Notes: generated by a model from the letters alone, not told the origin. DNA of 64,000 nucleotides from Burkholderiales bacterium (GCA_016703325.1 JADJCH010000009.1:1-64000); one strand, 5' to 3'; counted from the first letter of the stretch, positions 51,397-59,998 are shown. Translations and numbers: made by a program.

Positions 51397-52361
51397 GCCA
51401 CGTGGTTGTCACCGGCTCCGAAGGTTTTGTCGGCCAGGCCCTGGTCCAGCGCCTGCTGGCCGACGGCCTCGGCGGTCGGCCCGTCACCCGACTGAGCCTG
51501 CTCGACATCCGCTTTGCCGCGCCGCATGCCGATGCGCGCGTGGTGCAGCTGGCGGGCAGCATCGCCGACCCGGACCTGCGCGGGCGCGCCTGCATGCATC
51601 CGGTCGATGCGGTGTTCCACCTTGCCAGCATCCCGGGCGGGGCGGCTGAGAAGAACTACGAGCTGGGTCGCGACATCAACCTGCAGGCCACGCTGGGGCT
51701 GCTGGAAGACCTGCGCGAGGTGCGAACGGCTGCCGGCGCTGCGCCGCGCTTCGTGTTTGCCAGCACCATCGCGGTGTACGGCGAGCACCTGCCGCCGGAG
51801 GTGAACGAAGCCACGCTGCCCAACCCCGGCCTCACCTACGGCGCCCACAAGCTGGCCGGCGAGTACCTGGTGGCCGATGCGACCCGCAAGGGCTGGTGCT
51901 ACGGGTGCTCGCTGCGCCTGCCCGGTGTGGTGGCCCGGCCCGTGACCGGCGAGAACTCGGGGGCCGGGATGATGAGCGCCTTCATGAGCCAGCTGTTCTG
52001 GCGCCTGGCCGCCGGCGAGCCCATCATGGTGCCGGTCACGCCGAACGGCGTGGCCTGGTGGATCTCGGTGGGCGCCTGCGTGGACAACCTGCTGCATGCC
52101 GCCACCGTCGACCCAGCTCGGCTGAACCCGCGCCGCAGCTACCAGATGCCGGTGCTGCGCTTGACGGTCAGTGAGCTGGTGGACGCGCTCTGCGCACGCC
52201 ACGGCGAGGACCGGCGGGCGCTGGTGACCTACGCGCCGGATGCCTTCATCCAGAAGCTCTTCGCGTCCTATCCGCCGCTGCACACCCCCGAGGCCGAGGC
52301 CCTGGGCCTGCGGCACGACGGCGACATCGCCACCCTGATCGACCGGGCCACGGCCGTTTGA
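51393..52361 (+). CDS. NAD-dependent epimerase/dehydratase, DenD-like
   Basis: A 322-residue extended SDR resembling D-erythronate dehydrogenase DenD and related sugar-acid dehydrogenases. It has the nucleotide-binding GSEGFVGQALVQRLL near the N-terminus, FHLASIPGG, FASTIAVYGEHLPPEVNE and the catalytic YGAHKLAGEY (Tyr-x3-Lys, about residue 149), then LRLPGVVARP. The actual substrate here is unknown. Its ATG overlaps the stop of the flavoprotein gene by four bases, so the two are translationally coupled. Confidence 0.87.
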   Translation: MSHVVVTGSEGFVGQALVQRLLADGLGGRPVTRLSLLDIRFAAPHADARVVQLAGSIADPDLRGRACMHPVDAVFHLASIPGGAAEKNYELGRDINLQATLGLLEDLREVRTAAGAAPRFVFASTIAVYGEHLPPEVNEATLPNPGLTYGAHKLAGEYLVADATRKGWCYGCSLRLPGVVARPVTGENSGAGMMSAFMSQLFWRLAAGEPIMVPVTPNGVAWWISVGACVDNLLHAATVDPARLNPRRSYQMPVLRLTVSELVDALCARHGEDRRALVTYAPDAFIQKLFASYPPLHTPEAEALGLRHDGDIATLIDRATAV

Positions 52362-52399
52362 ACGCCGCCCTGGATCCCTGGAACCTACGGAGACACCCC

Positions 52400-53332
52400 A
52401 TGAACATCCTCGGCCTCGACAACCTGGTCTTCGGCGTCGACGACCTGGCCGCCTCGCGCCAGTACCTGCTGGACTACGGACTCCACGAAGTGGGCTTCGA
52501 CCCCGTCGCAGGCGGCAGCTTTGCCGCGCTGGACGGCACGGCCATCACCATCCGCCGCAGCGACGATCCCGGCCTGCCGCCGCTGCCCCCGGGCGCCCAC
52601 AGCCCCTGCCTGCGCGAGACGATCTACGGCGTCGCCGACGCCGCCACGCTGGACGCGCTGCAGGCCGAGCTGGCGAAGGACCGCCCGGCCGAGCGCGGCG
52701 CCGATGGCGTGCTGCGCGCCATGGACGACGGCGGCTTCGCCATCGGCTTCCAGCTCACCGTGCGCCGGCCCTACAGCGCGCGCCACCTCGGCTTCAACGT
52801 GCCGGGCCAGCCGCCGGGCCGCGCGCCGAATGACTGTGCCGCGAACCCCGACGAGGTCATCAAGCCGCGCACGCTCAGCCACCTCGTCTACTTCGTGCCC
52901 GACGTGGCCAAGGCCGAGGCCTTCTACGCCCGCCTGGGCTTTGTGGTGACCGACCGCTTCAACCACCTCGGCCCCTTCATGCGCCCGGCGGGCACGCAGG
53001 ACCACCACACGCTGTTCATGATCGAGCGGCAGAACGAGCACATGGTCGGCTGCAACCACTTCACCTTCCACCTGGGGTCGGCCAATGAGGTGCTGCAGCA
53101 CGGCTGGGAGTTCGTGCGCAAGGGCTACAAGAGCTTCTGGGGGCCGGGGCGCCACATCCTGGGCAGCAACTACTTCTGGTACTTCAACAGCCCCTTCGGT
53201 GCGGTGATGGAGATCGACGCCGACATGGACCTGCACGACGACCGCTGGGTGCCGCGCGAATGCGACCCGGGCAAGGACAACTCGCAGATCTTTTTGTTCC
53301 ACGCGGCGCCGAAATGGGCGCCGGGGGAGTGA
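52400..53332 (+). CDS. Extradiol-dioxygenase-like VOC protein
   Basis: A 310-residue two-module VOC protein of the size of type I extradiol ring-cleavage dioxygenases. The C-terminal module carries a plausible 2-His-1-carboxylate iron triad: His in LSHLVYFVPD, His in CNHFTFHLGS and Glu in AVMEIDADMD. The N-terminal module lacks this set, as in catechol 2,3-dioxygenases. It would open a hydroxylated ring next to the flavin monooxygenase, hydrolase and FAH genes. ATG 52400 follows CGGAG. Its 3' end overlaps the Rieske reading frame. Confidence 0.85.
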   Translation: MNILGLDNLVFGVDDLAASRQYLLDYGLHEVGFDPVAGGSFAALDGTAITIRRSDDPGLPPLPPGAHSPCLRETIYGVADAATLDALQAELAKDRPAERGADGVLRAMDDGGFAIGFQLTVRRPYSARHLGFNVPGQPPGRAPNDCAANPDEVIKPRTLSHLVYFVPDVAKAEAFYARLGFVVTDRFNHLGPFMRPAGTQDHHTLFMIERQNEHMVGCNHFTFHLGSANEVLQHGWEFVRKGYKSFWGPGRHILGSNYFWYFNSPFGAVMEIDADMDLHDDRWVPRECDPGKDNSQIFLFHAAPKWAPGE

Positions 53333-53814
53333 GGGCGGTGGTGGCTGCCGGTGCAGGCCCTCACCCCCGGCCCCTCTCCCAAGGTGGGAGAGGGGAGCAG
53401 GACACCGCCCGCCTGGAGCCCCTCCCCCCTCGTGGGGGAGGGGTTGGGGTGGGGGCCGGGGCCGGCCCCGACCGCTTCCTCTGCCGCCTCGCCGACCTGC
53501 CCGACGGTGCATCGCGAGGATTGCTGCGCGAGGGCTTCGAGGACCGGCTCTGCGTGGTGCGCCAGGGCGAGCAGGTGTTCGCCTGGCTCAACGACTGCCC
53601 GCACGAGCACCGGCCGATGGAGTACCGGCAGGACCAGTTCCTGTCGGGTGACGGCGGCCACATCGTCTGCTACGCGCACTCGGCGCATTTCGACATCCGC
53701 ACGGGCCACTGCTTTGCCGGCCCCTGCACCGGGCAGCACCTGATCGAGGTGCCGGTGCGCATCGACAACGGTGAGGTCTTCGTGCCCGCCGAGCTCCCCA
53801 CCCCCTTCGACTGA
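53329..53814 (+). CDS. Rieske [2Fe-2S] protein with repeat-derived N-terminus
   Basis: A small Rieske ferredoxin, probably an electron donor. Conserved sequence begins at DRFLCRLADLPDG. The cluster ligands are in NDCPHEHRPM (C-x-H) and IVCYAHSAHFD (C-x2-H). The only in-frame starts lie upstream of a 106-bp repeat: GTG 53329, which overlaps the VOC stop (GTGA), or ATG 53314 inside the VOC gene. Either way the repeat is translated as about 35 Pro/Arg/Gly-rich residues (PHPRPLSQGGRGEQDTARLE and onward). The original start seems to have been displaced by the repeat. The 3' end is four bases before the hydrolase start. Confidence 0.8.
   Translation: MRAVVAAGAGPHPRPLSQGGRGEQDTARLEPLPPRGGGVGVGAGAGPDRFLCRLADLPDGASRGLLREGFEDRLCVVRQGEQVFAWLNDCPHEHRPMEYRQDQFLSGDGGHIVCYAHSAHFDIRTGHCFAGPCTGQHLIEVPVRIDNGEVFVPAELPTPFD
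53352..53457. repeat. 106-bp double-hairpin repeat, copy 2, inside the Rieske frame
   Basis: Same length and orientation as copy 1 at 47631-47736, with six substitutions and no indel. Both hairpins are kept. It is open in the Rieske reading frame and joins the VOC 3' end to the Rieske coding region. No clear target-site duplication is visible. Confidence 0.9.
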
Positions 53815-53818
53815 CGCC

Positions 53819-54991
53819 ATGTTCCAGTACTTCCCGACCAACTACGTGTGGAGCCTCTCCACGATGATTGCCCTGACCCACGGCGGCAACATCGGCGAGG
53901 TGGACGCGATGTGCGCGCCCCTCCTGGAGGCCGCGCGCGCCGGCGACGACCCCGGCACGCTGGCTTTCTACGAGGCCTGGAAGGGCGGTGGCGACCGGCT
54001 CATCGCGCTGGCCGGCATCGACCTGGCCAAGGGCCATCGGCTCTCGGCCGGTGAGAAGCTGGGCCGCGCCGCGCTGTACTACGGCATTGCCGAGCGCATG
54101 CAGGCCCACGGCTTCGAGCAACGGCTGGCGATGTACCAGCGCTCGCTGGAGTTGTTCGAGCAGGCCCGCGCGCTGGCGCGCGAGAACTGCAGGCGCGTGA
54201 CCCTGCCGTACGAGGGCAAGGAGCTCGCGGGCCTCTACGTCAAGGCCGAGGGCCTGGGACGCGGTGAAGAAGGCGAGCGCGCGCCGATCGTGGTCGTCAT
54301 GAACGGCCTGGACTCCACCAAGGAGATGCTGCAGAAGAGCGTGATGGGCACGATGTTCGCCCGCCGCGGCCTGAGCGCGCTCTTCATCGACCAGCCCGGC
54401 ACCGGCGAGGCGCTGCGCCTGCACGGCCTGCCGGCGGTGCATGACACGGAGGCCTGGGCGTCCAAGGTGGTCGACTGGCTGGTGCAGCACCCCGAGGTGG
54501 ATGCGCAGCGCATCGGCGCGCTGGGCGTGTCGCTGGGCGGCTACTACTGCCCGCGGGCGGTGGCCTTTGAGCCGCGTTTTGCCTGCGGCGCCGTCTGGGG
54601 CGCCAACCACGACTGGCGCGCGGTGCAGCGCTCCCGCCTGAAGCGCGAGGGCGAGAACCCCGTGCCGCACTACTGGAAGCATGTGCAATGGGTGTTCGGC
54701 GCGGCCGACATGGACGACTTCCTGGCCAAGGCCGAGCACATGCACCTCAACGGCGTGCTGGACCGCATCCGCGTGCCCTTCCTGGTCACGCACGGCGAGA
54801 ACGACCGCCAGATCCCGCTGAAGTACGCCCACGAGACCTTCGCGCAACTCACGAACTGCCCGAGGAAGGATCTTTTCATATTCGACCAGCGCACCGGCGG
54901 CGTGGAGCACAGCTCGCTGGACAACCCCAACAACGCCGGCAACCAGATCGCCGACTGGCTGGCCGAGGTGCTCGGCGGCAGGACCGACTGA
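53819..54991 (+). CDS. Alpha/beta hydrolase, FrsA / dihydroxypseudooxynicotine-hydrolase type
   Basis: A 390-residue serine hydrolase with a helical N-terminal cap (about residues 1-130) and an alpha/beta fold. The likely triad is Ser in GVSLGGYYC, Asp in THGENDRQIP and His in GGVEHSSLDN. The architecture matches the group containing 2,6-dihydroxypseudooxynicotine hydrolase, which cleaves carbon-carbon bonds in diketone-like intermediates. In this operon it could hydrolyse the ring-cleavage product. ATG 53819 is used because MFQYFPTNYVW matches the family start; it follows the Rieske stop by four bases. Confidence 0.87.
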   Translation: MFQYFPTNYVWSLSTMIALTHGGNIGEVDAMCAPLLEAARAGDDPGTLAFYEAWKGGGDRLIALAGIDLAKGHRLSAGEKLGRAALYYGIAERMQAHGFEQRLAMYQRSLELFEQARALARENCRRVTLPYEGKELAGLYVKAEGLGRGEEGERAPIVVVMNGLDSTKEMLQKSVMGTMFARRGLSALFIDQPGTGEALRLHGLPAVHDTEAWASKVVDWLVQHPEVDAQRIGALGVSLGGYYCPRAVAFEPRFACGAVWGANHDWRAVQRSRLKREGENPVPHYWKHVQWVFGAADMDDFLAKAEHMHLNGVLDRIRVPFLVTHGENDRQIPLKYAHETFAQLTNCPRKDLFIFDQRTGGVEHSSLDNPNNAGNQIADWLAEVLGGRTD

Positions 54992-55028
54992 GCGCGGCCT
55001 TCTTCCCAAGACAACGGAGACAACCACC

Positions 55029-56162
55029 ATGGCCCTCATCCAGAACGCCCTCATCATCGGCGGCGGCGTCGGCGGCATGTGCGCCGCCATCCAGTTGCGC
55101 AAACAGGGCGTCGACGTGACGCTGGTCGAGCGCAACCCCGACTGGGCGCCCGACGGCGCCGGCATCACCATCAGCGGCCCCACGCTGCGTGCCCTGCGCG
55201 AAGTGGGCGTGCTCGACGAAGTGCTGCGCCTGGGCGGGCACTGGAACGCGGTGGACGTCTGCGGCCCGGACGGCAGCGTCAAGGTCACGGTGCCCATCCT
55301 GCCGGCCCTCGGTGCGGAAGACCTGCCCGGCGCCGGCGGCATCATGCGCCCGGTGCTGGCCGACATCCTCGGCCACGCCACACAGGCCGCCGGGGCCACG
55401 GTGCGCCTGGGGCTGACCTTCGAGTCCATGCTGCAGGATGAAGGCGGTGTGGACGTGGCCTTCACCGACGGCAGCAGCGGCCGCTACGACCTGGTGATCG
55501 GCGCCGACGGCGTGCACTCGGCGGTGCGCAAGCTCGTTTTGCCCGATTTCCCGGGCCCGAAGTTCAGCGGCCAGGGCTCCTGGCGCGCGGTGGTGCCGCG
55601 CCTGCGCGAGAACAGCACCATCTACATGGGCCGCACCACCAAGGCCGGCGTCAACCCGATCAGCGCCACGCAGTGCTACCTGTTCGTGCTCGACAAACGC
55701 GAGGGCATGGACTTCATCGACTCGGCGCTCTGGCCCGAGAAGCTGGCCGAACTGCTGGAGGAGTTTGGCGGCCAGGTGGGCGACATCCGCGACGCCCTGC
55801 GCGCGGGCAGCATGCCCGATGCCAAGGTCCTGTACCGCCCGCTGGCCGGTCACATGATCAACGGCCCCTGGCACCGTGGCCGCATCGTGCTGCTGGGCGA
55901 CACGGTGCACGCCACCACGCCGCACCTGGCCTCGGGCGCGGGCATTGCCATCGAGGGCGCGCTGGTGCTGGCCGAGGAACTCGGACGGCGCCACTACCTG
56001 GAGGGCGCGCTGCTGGCCTACGCCGGGCGCCACTACGACCGCGCAAGGCTGGTGGTCACCGCCTCCGGCCGCATGGGGCAGATCGAGCAGGCCGGCGGCT
56101 CGCTGGAGGAGCACACCGCCGTGATGCGCGACGCGCAGGAAAAACTCCGCGCGCCACTGTGA
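55029..56162 (+). CDS. FAD-dependent aromatic monooxygenase
   Basis: A 377-residue class A flavin monooxygenase, similar in plan to salicylate and 3-hydroxybenzoate hydroxylases, which add oxygen ortho or para to a phenolic group using NAD(P)H. The three family motifs are present: IIGGGVGGMCAAIQLRKQG (FAD), DLVIGADGVHSAVRK (DG) and IVLLGDTVHATTPHLASGAG (GD). A good ribosome-binding site (CGGAGACAACC) precedes ATG 55029. It probably performs the first ring hydroxylation of the pathway. The substrate cannot be deduced from sequence. Confidence 0.9.
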   Translation: MALIQNALIIGGGVGGMCAAIQLRKQGVDVTLVERNPDWAPDGAGITISGPTLRALREVGVLDEVLRLGGHWNAVDVCGPDGSVKVTVPILPALGAEDLPGAGGIMRPVLADILGHATQAAGATVRLGLTFESMLQDEGGVDVAFTDGSSGRYDLVIGADGVHSAVRKLVLPDFPGPKFSGQGSWRAVVPRLRENSTIYMGRTTKAGVNPISATQCYLFVLDKREGMDFIDSALWPEKLAELLEEFGGQVGDIRDALRAGSMPDAKVLYRPLAGHMINGPWHRGRIVLLGDTVHATTPHLASGAGIAIEGALVLAEELGRRHYLEGALLAYAGRHYDRARLVVTASGRMGQIEQAGGSLEEHTAVMRDAQEKLRAPL

Positions 56163-56215
56163 GGGGGGGCTCCTCAGTCGCTGCGCGTTCGTTGATGGCC
56201 GAGGAGTTGCCTGCC

Positions 56216-56995
56216 ATGTCGATGCACAAGCTGTTCGACCTTCAGGGCCAGGTGGTGCTGGTCACCGGTGCCGCCCAGGGGCTGGGTCGCGCCATCGCCG
56301 AGGCCTGTGCCGCCCACGGTGCCCAGCTGGTGCTGGCCGACCGCGAGGAAACCACACTCGCCGACACCGCCCGGGCGTTGCAGGGGCAGGGCGCCGCCGT
56401 GCTGGCCCTGACGGTGGATGTGGCCGACCCCGCCGCACTGCAGCGTCTGTCCGATCAGGCCTGGGACTGGCGCGGCCGCATCGACACCCTGGTCTGTAAC
56501 GCCGGCATCCAGGGACCGGCCGGGCCGCTGGCCGACATCACCGACGACGACTGGCAGCGCGTCATGGACATCAACCTGCGCAGCGCCGTGCGCCTGTGCA
56601 ACGCCCTGGCACCGCGCATGGCGGGGCAGGGCGGCGGCAGCCTGGTGCTGATGGCCAGCCTGGCCGCACTGCGCGGCAACCGCTCCATCGGCCTGTATGG
56701 CCTGAGCAAGGCGGCTCTGGCCCAACTGGCGCGCAACCTGGCGGTGGAGTGGGGGCCGCACAACCTGCGCGCCAACGCCATCGCCCCCGGCCTGATCCGC
56801 ACCCCGCTGGCCGACGGCCTGCTCGCCAATGACGCCTTCATGGCTCGCCGCCTGCAGGCCACCCCGCTGCGTCGCATCGGCGAGCCGCACGAGGTCGCCG
56901 GCCTGGCGGTGCTGCTGGCCAGCCGCGCCGGCGCCTTCATCACCGGCCAGACGCTGGTGGCCGATGGCGGCACGCTGATTTCCGACGGCAGCTGA
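56216..56995 (+). CDS. Short-chain dehydrogenase/reductase (second of three)
   Basis: A 259-residue classical SDR: VVLVTGAAQGLGRAIAEA at the N-terminus, LVCNAGIQGP, the catalytic serine in LVLMASLAALRG and YGLSKAAL (Tyr-x3-Lys, about residue 160). The C-terminus TGQTLVADGGTLISDGS is typical. ATG 56216 (MSMHKLFDLQGQ) has GAGGAG ten to fifteen bases upstream; another in-frame ATG at 56195 would add seven residues. The substrate is unknown. Confidence 0.88.
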   Translation: MSMHKLFDLQGQVVLVTGAAQGLGRAIAEACAAHGAQLVLADREETTLADTARALQGQGAAVLALTVDVADPAALQRLSDQAWDWRGRIDTLVCNAGIQGPAGPLADITDDDWQRVMDINLRSAVRLCNALAPRMAGQGGGSLVLMASLAALRGNRSIGLYGLSKAALAQLARNLAVEWGPHNLRANAIAPGLIRTPLADGLLANDAFMARRLQATPLRRIGEPHEVAGLAVLLASRAGAFITGQTLVADGGTLISDGS

Positions 56996-57046
56996 GCGAC
57001 CGAGACCGCGCCGCCGAACCCATTTCCGCTTCCTCAACGCTTCCCC

Positions 57047-57796
57047 ATGAACACCACCGCTCCCCACGGCCGCGTCGCCGTTCTCACCGGCGCCGCTGGC
57101 GGCCTGGGCCAGGCCTTCGCGCTGCGTCTGGCCGCCACCGGCCACCGCCTGCTGCTGACCGACCGCGCCCCCTGCGACGACACCCTGGCTCAGGTGCGCG
57201 CCGCCGGTGGGCAGGCCAGCGCGCTGCCTTGCGACCTGTCCGACACCGCCGACGTGCAGCGCTTTGCCGCCGCCGCACTGGCCGAGGCCGGCCAGGTGGA
57301 CGTGCTGGTCAACAACGCCGCCTTCATGCCCATGGCACCGCTGCGCGAGATCACGCCCGCGCTGTGGCGCCAGATCATGACGGTCAACATCGACGCACCC
57401 TTCCTGCTGGCGCAGGCCTTCAGCGTCGGCATGGCCGAACGGGGGTGGGGCCGCATCGTCAACCTCGCCAGCAGTACCGTCTGGGGGCCACCCCCGGGCA
57501 TGAGCGCCTATGCCAGCAGCAAGATGGGCGTCATCGGCCTGACGCGTGCGCTGGCGGCCGAGCTGGGCGGCCAGGGCATCACCGTCAACGCCATCTCACC
57601 GGGCCTGACCCGCCACCCCGGCAGCGCGGCCAACCTGCCGCCCGAGGCCTTCGAATTCGTCAGGCAGCGCCAGTTCATCCCGCGCACCGAGGTGCCCGAG
57701 GACCTGACCGGCGCGCTGGCCTTCCTGGTATCGGACGACGCCGCCTTCTACACCGGGCAGGTGATGAACGTGGACGGGGGCGGGTTCGGGTTCTGA
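57047..57796 (+). CDS. Short-chain dehydrogenase/reductase (third of three)
   Basis: A 249-residue classical SDR with VAVLTGAAGGLGQAFALRL, LVNNAAFMPM, the serine in VNLASSTVWGPP and YASSKMGV (Tyr-x3-Lys, about residue 158), ending TGQVMNVDGGGFGF. It follows the second SDR after 51 bases and is the last gene of the co-oriented catabolic run. Its 3' end overlaps the convergent monooxygenase gene by 49 bases. Three SDRs in one operon suggest several alcohol/ketone steps or stereo-specific conversions. Confidence 0.88.
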   Translation: MNTTAPHGRVAVLTGAAGGLGQAFALRLAATGHRLLLTDRAPCDDTLAQVRAAGGQASALPCDLSDTADVQRFAAAALAEAGQVDVLVNNAAFMPMAPLREITPALWRQIMTVNIDAPFLLAQAFSVGMAERGWGRIVNLASSTVWGPPPGMSAYASSKMGVIGLTRALAAELGGQGITVNAISPGLTRHPGSAANLPPEAFEFVRQRQFIPRTEVPEDLTGALAFLVSDDAAFYTGQVMNVDGGGFGF

Positions 57797-58113
57797 GCAA
57801 CACCGAGCGGATGGGCGATGCCGCCATCCCCGTAGTGCCGCAGCACCTGCGCAATGGTCACCTGGTAACCCTTCAGCCAGCGCCCCTGCAACGCCTTGGC
57901 GGCCTGATGCTGGGGGTGGTCGATCAGCTGCTGCAGCGCCTGCAGCGACTCCCAGTAGTACACGGTGGAGATCAGCCCCGACGCCGGGTTCTCCCAGGCC
58001 TGCTCACCCAGGTAGCCGGGGATCGCGCGGGCCATCTCGGCGATGGCCTGGTCGCGCTGGTGAAACTCGTCATCGTACTCGCCAGGGGCGAAGGTGAAGG
58101 TGGCGGTGTACAT
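57748..58113 (-). CDS. Antibiotic biosynthesis monooxygenase (ABM) family protein
   Basis: A 121-residue protein with an ABM/dimeric ferredoxin-like fold: MYTATFTFAPGEYDDEFHQR, IPGYLGEQAWENPASGLIST, YYWESLQALQQLIDHPQHQA, AKALQGRWLKGYQVTIAQVL. The pattern GYLG, then YYWES, then HPQHQAAK is typical of small cofactor-independent oxygenases or haem-interacting stress proteins. ATG 58113 is chosen because homology begins there. The gene is on the opposite strand to the catabolic operon and overlaps its last gene tail-to-tail by 49 bases, an uncommon arrangement that could be regulatory or reflect a lost stop codon. Confidence 0.8.
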   Translation of the reverse strand: MYTATFTFAPGEYDDEFHQRDQAIAEMARAIPGYLGEQAWENPASGLISTVYYWESLQALQQLIDHPQHQAAKALQGRWLKGYQVTIAQVLRHYGDGGIAHPLGVAQNPNPPPSTFITCPV

Positions 58114-58147
58114 CGTGCAGGACGCCTTGCAGCGGTGAAGGGTGGCA

Positions 58148-58243
58148 GCGTCGAGCAGCGGCCGTGACCGTATCGGCCAGATGCAGGCCGGCCGAGTCGA
58201 CCACCCGATGGCGCTTACGGCCCACGATCTTGCCCTCGACCAT
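58148..58243 (-). mobile_element. IS5-type transposase remnant
   Basis: A translated stretch of about 32 residues containing VGRKRHRVVDSAGLHLADTV closely resembles the GRKRH-x2-VD-x2-GL segment of IS5-family transposases. No intact reading frame or terminal repeats remain. It lies between the ABM gene and the acyl-CoA synthetase gene, so it marks a past insertion at the edge of the catabolic region. Confidence 0.55.
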
Positions 58244-58312
58244 GAATGTCCTCCTGCGTGGCCCCATGTTCCTGGACCACGCAGACCCATCCATCACTGA
58301 GAGAGCACCCCC

Positions 58313-59998
58313 TCACTGCCACAGCACCTTCTGCTTGTTGGCATACCAGCGTTCGATCTCGGGCTCGAGCATCTTTTCGATGCGACCGCGCTTGATCTTC
58401 ATCGTTGGGGTGAGGCAGCCGTTCTCGATGCTCCAGGGCTCACGGGCGATGACGAACATCTTCAGCTGCTCGTAGTCGGCCACGGCGGCGTTGACCTCGT
58501 CGAGCAGGCGGGAGAGTTCGGCGTTCACCTGCTCGCGCACGCTGGATTCGTGCTGACGCGGCCGCAGGGTCTCGCTGAGCAGGATCATGGCGTAGGCGGC
58601 CGGCTGGCCCACGCCGGAGACCAGGGACAGCTCCACCATCGGGTGCGCATTGATGAGGTTCTCGATCGGTGCCGGGGCCACGTACTTGCCCTTGGCGGTC
58701 TTGAACAGTTCCTTGGCCCGGCCGGTGAGCTTGAGCATGCCGTCGGGGGAGAACTCGCCCAGGTCGCCGGTGCGGAAAAAGCCGTCCGGGGTGAAGCTTT
58801 CGGCGTCCAGGTCGGGGCGCTTGTAGTAGCCCACCAGCTGGCCGGGGCTCTTGATCAGCACCTCGCCTTCCGGGCTCAGTCGGGCCTCCACGCCCTTCAT
58901 CTTCACGCCCACGTAGCCCGGCGCGTTGTGGGCCGCGTTGGAGGTGAAGGAGTAGGCGCAGTCCTCGGTCATGCCGTAGCCTTCGAAGAGGTTCAGGCCA
59001 ATGCGGCGGTACCACGCGATCAGGTCCGGCGGGATGGGGGCCGAGCCGCTGCCGGCCATCAGCACCTGGTCCAGGCCCAGGCCGGTGCGCACTTTCTTGG
59101 CCACGATCTTGCCGAGGATGGGAATCTTCAGCAGCCGCTCCAGCTTGGCCGGCGGCATCTTGGCGAACACGCCCTGCTGGAACTTGAGCCACAGCCGCGG
59201 CACGCTGATGAACAGGGTGGGGCGGGCACGCTGCAGATCGGCCAGGAAGGTGTCCAGCGCCTCGGCAAAGAACATCTGGGTGCGCCCGTCGATGAGGGAG
59301 GAGCCCTCGATCCAGGTGCGCTCGAAGATGTGCGACAGCGGCAGGTAGGACAGCACCCGGTTGGCGGTGTGCAGGCCGATGCGTTCGCGCAGATCCTCGT
59401 TGATGCCCACCGAGGCCGCTGTGAAGCGCTCGAAGCTGTGCATCACCCCCTTGGGTGTGCCGGTGGAGCCGGAGGTGTACATCAGCACCGCCAGCTCCTC
59501 CGGTTCGCGCGTGGGGTTGCCTGTCATCGGCGGCGTGCGCGCGATGATCTCGTCCCAGGTCTCGAAGCCATGGCCTTCCGGCGCCAGCGGGAAGGCGATG
59601 CAGGGCAGGTCCTGGGGCACCCCGGGCTTCTGGTGCGCCCAGGTGTCGAGCTTGCCCACGAACAGCAGGCTGGCACCGCTGTGCGACAGCACGTAGCCCA
59701 CCGTCTCGGCGGTCTCGGTGGGGAAGATCGCCAAGGTGGTGTAGCCGGCCATCCAGATGGCGATCTCCGCCATCACGAAGTGGGCACAGTTCTTGGACAG
59801 CATTGCGACGCGGGCGCCCTCGGGCAAGCCGCGGGACCTCAGGTGGGCGGCCATTCGGCGCGACTGGTCCATCACCTGGGCCCAGGTGTAGTCCACCACC
59901 TGGCCGTTGCCGATCGGTTGGGTCAGGAAGACCTTGTCGCCCAGCCCTTTTTCATGGGCATAGATGTAGTCGAGCATGAGCTTGTTGGAAGGCGCCAT
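58313..59998 (-). CDS. Long-chain acyl-CoA synthetase, AMP-binding
   Basis: A 561-residue ANL-superfamily ligase that activates fatty acids to acyl-AMP and then acyl-CoA (or acyl-ACP). Motifs in order: the P-loop YTSGSTGTPKGVMHS (about residue 175), LPLSHIFERTW, FEGYGMTEDCAYSF (about 330), and TGDLGEFSPDGMLKLTGR with KELFKTAKGKYVAPAPIE (about 420-445). The last pattern, with KYVAP, is that of FadD/Faa-type long-chain enzymes. It is divergent from the alcohol dehydrogenase gene, sharing a 223-base upstream region, so the two could be co-regulated. Confidence 0.92.
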   Translation of the reverse strand: MAPSNKLMLDYIYAHEKGLGDKVFLTQPIGNGQVVDYTWAQVMDQSRRMAAHLRSRGLPEGARVAMLSKNCAHFVMAEIAIWMAGYTTLAIFPTETAETVGYVLSHSGASLLFVGKLDTWAHQKPGVPQDLPCIAFPLAPEGHGFETWDEIIARTPPMTGNPTREPEELAVLMYTSGSTGTPKGVMHSFERFTAASVGINEDLRERIGLHTANRVLSYLPLSHIFERTWIEGSSLIDGRTQMFFAEALDTFLADLQRARPTLFISVPRLWLKFQQGVFAKMPPAKLERLLKIPILGKIVAKKVRTGLGLDQVLMAGSGSAPIPPDLIAWYRRIGLNLFEGYGMTEDCAYSFTSNAAHNAPGYVGVKMKGVEARLSPEGEVLIKSPGQLVGYYKRPDLDAESFTPDGFFRTGDLGEFSPDGMLKLTGRAKELFKTAKGKYVAPAPIENLINAHPMVELSLVSGVGQPAAYAMILLSETLRPRQHESSVREQVNAELSRLLDEVNAAVADYEQLKMFVIAREPWSIENGCLTPTMKIKRGRIEKMLEPEIERWYANKQKVLWQ

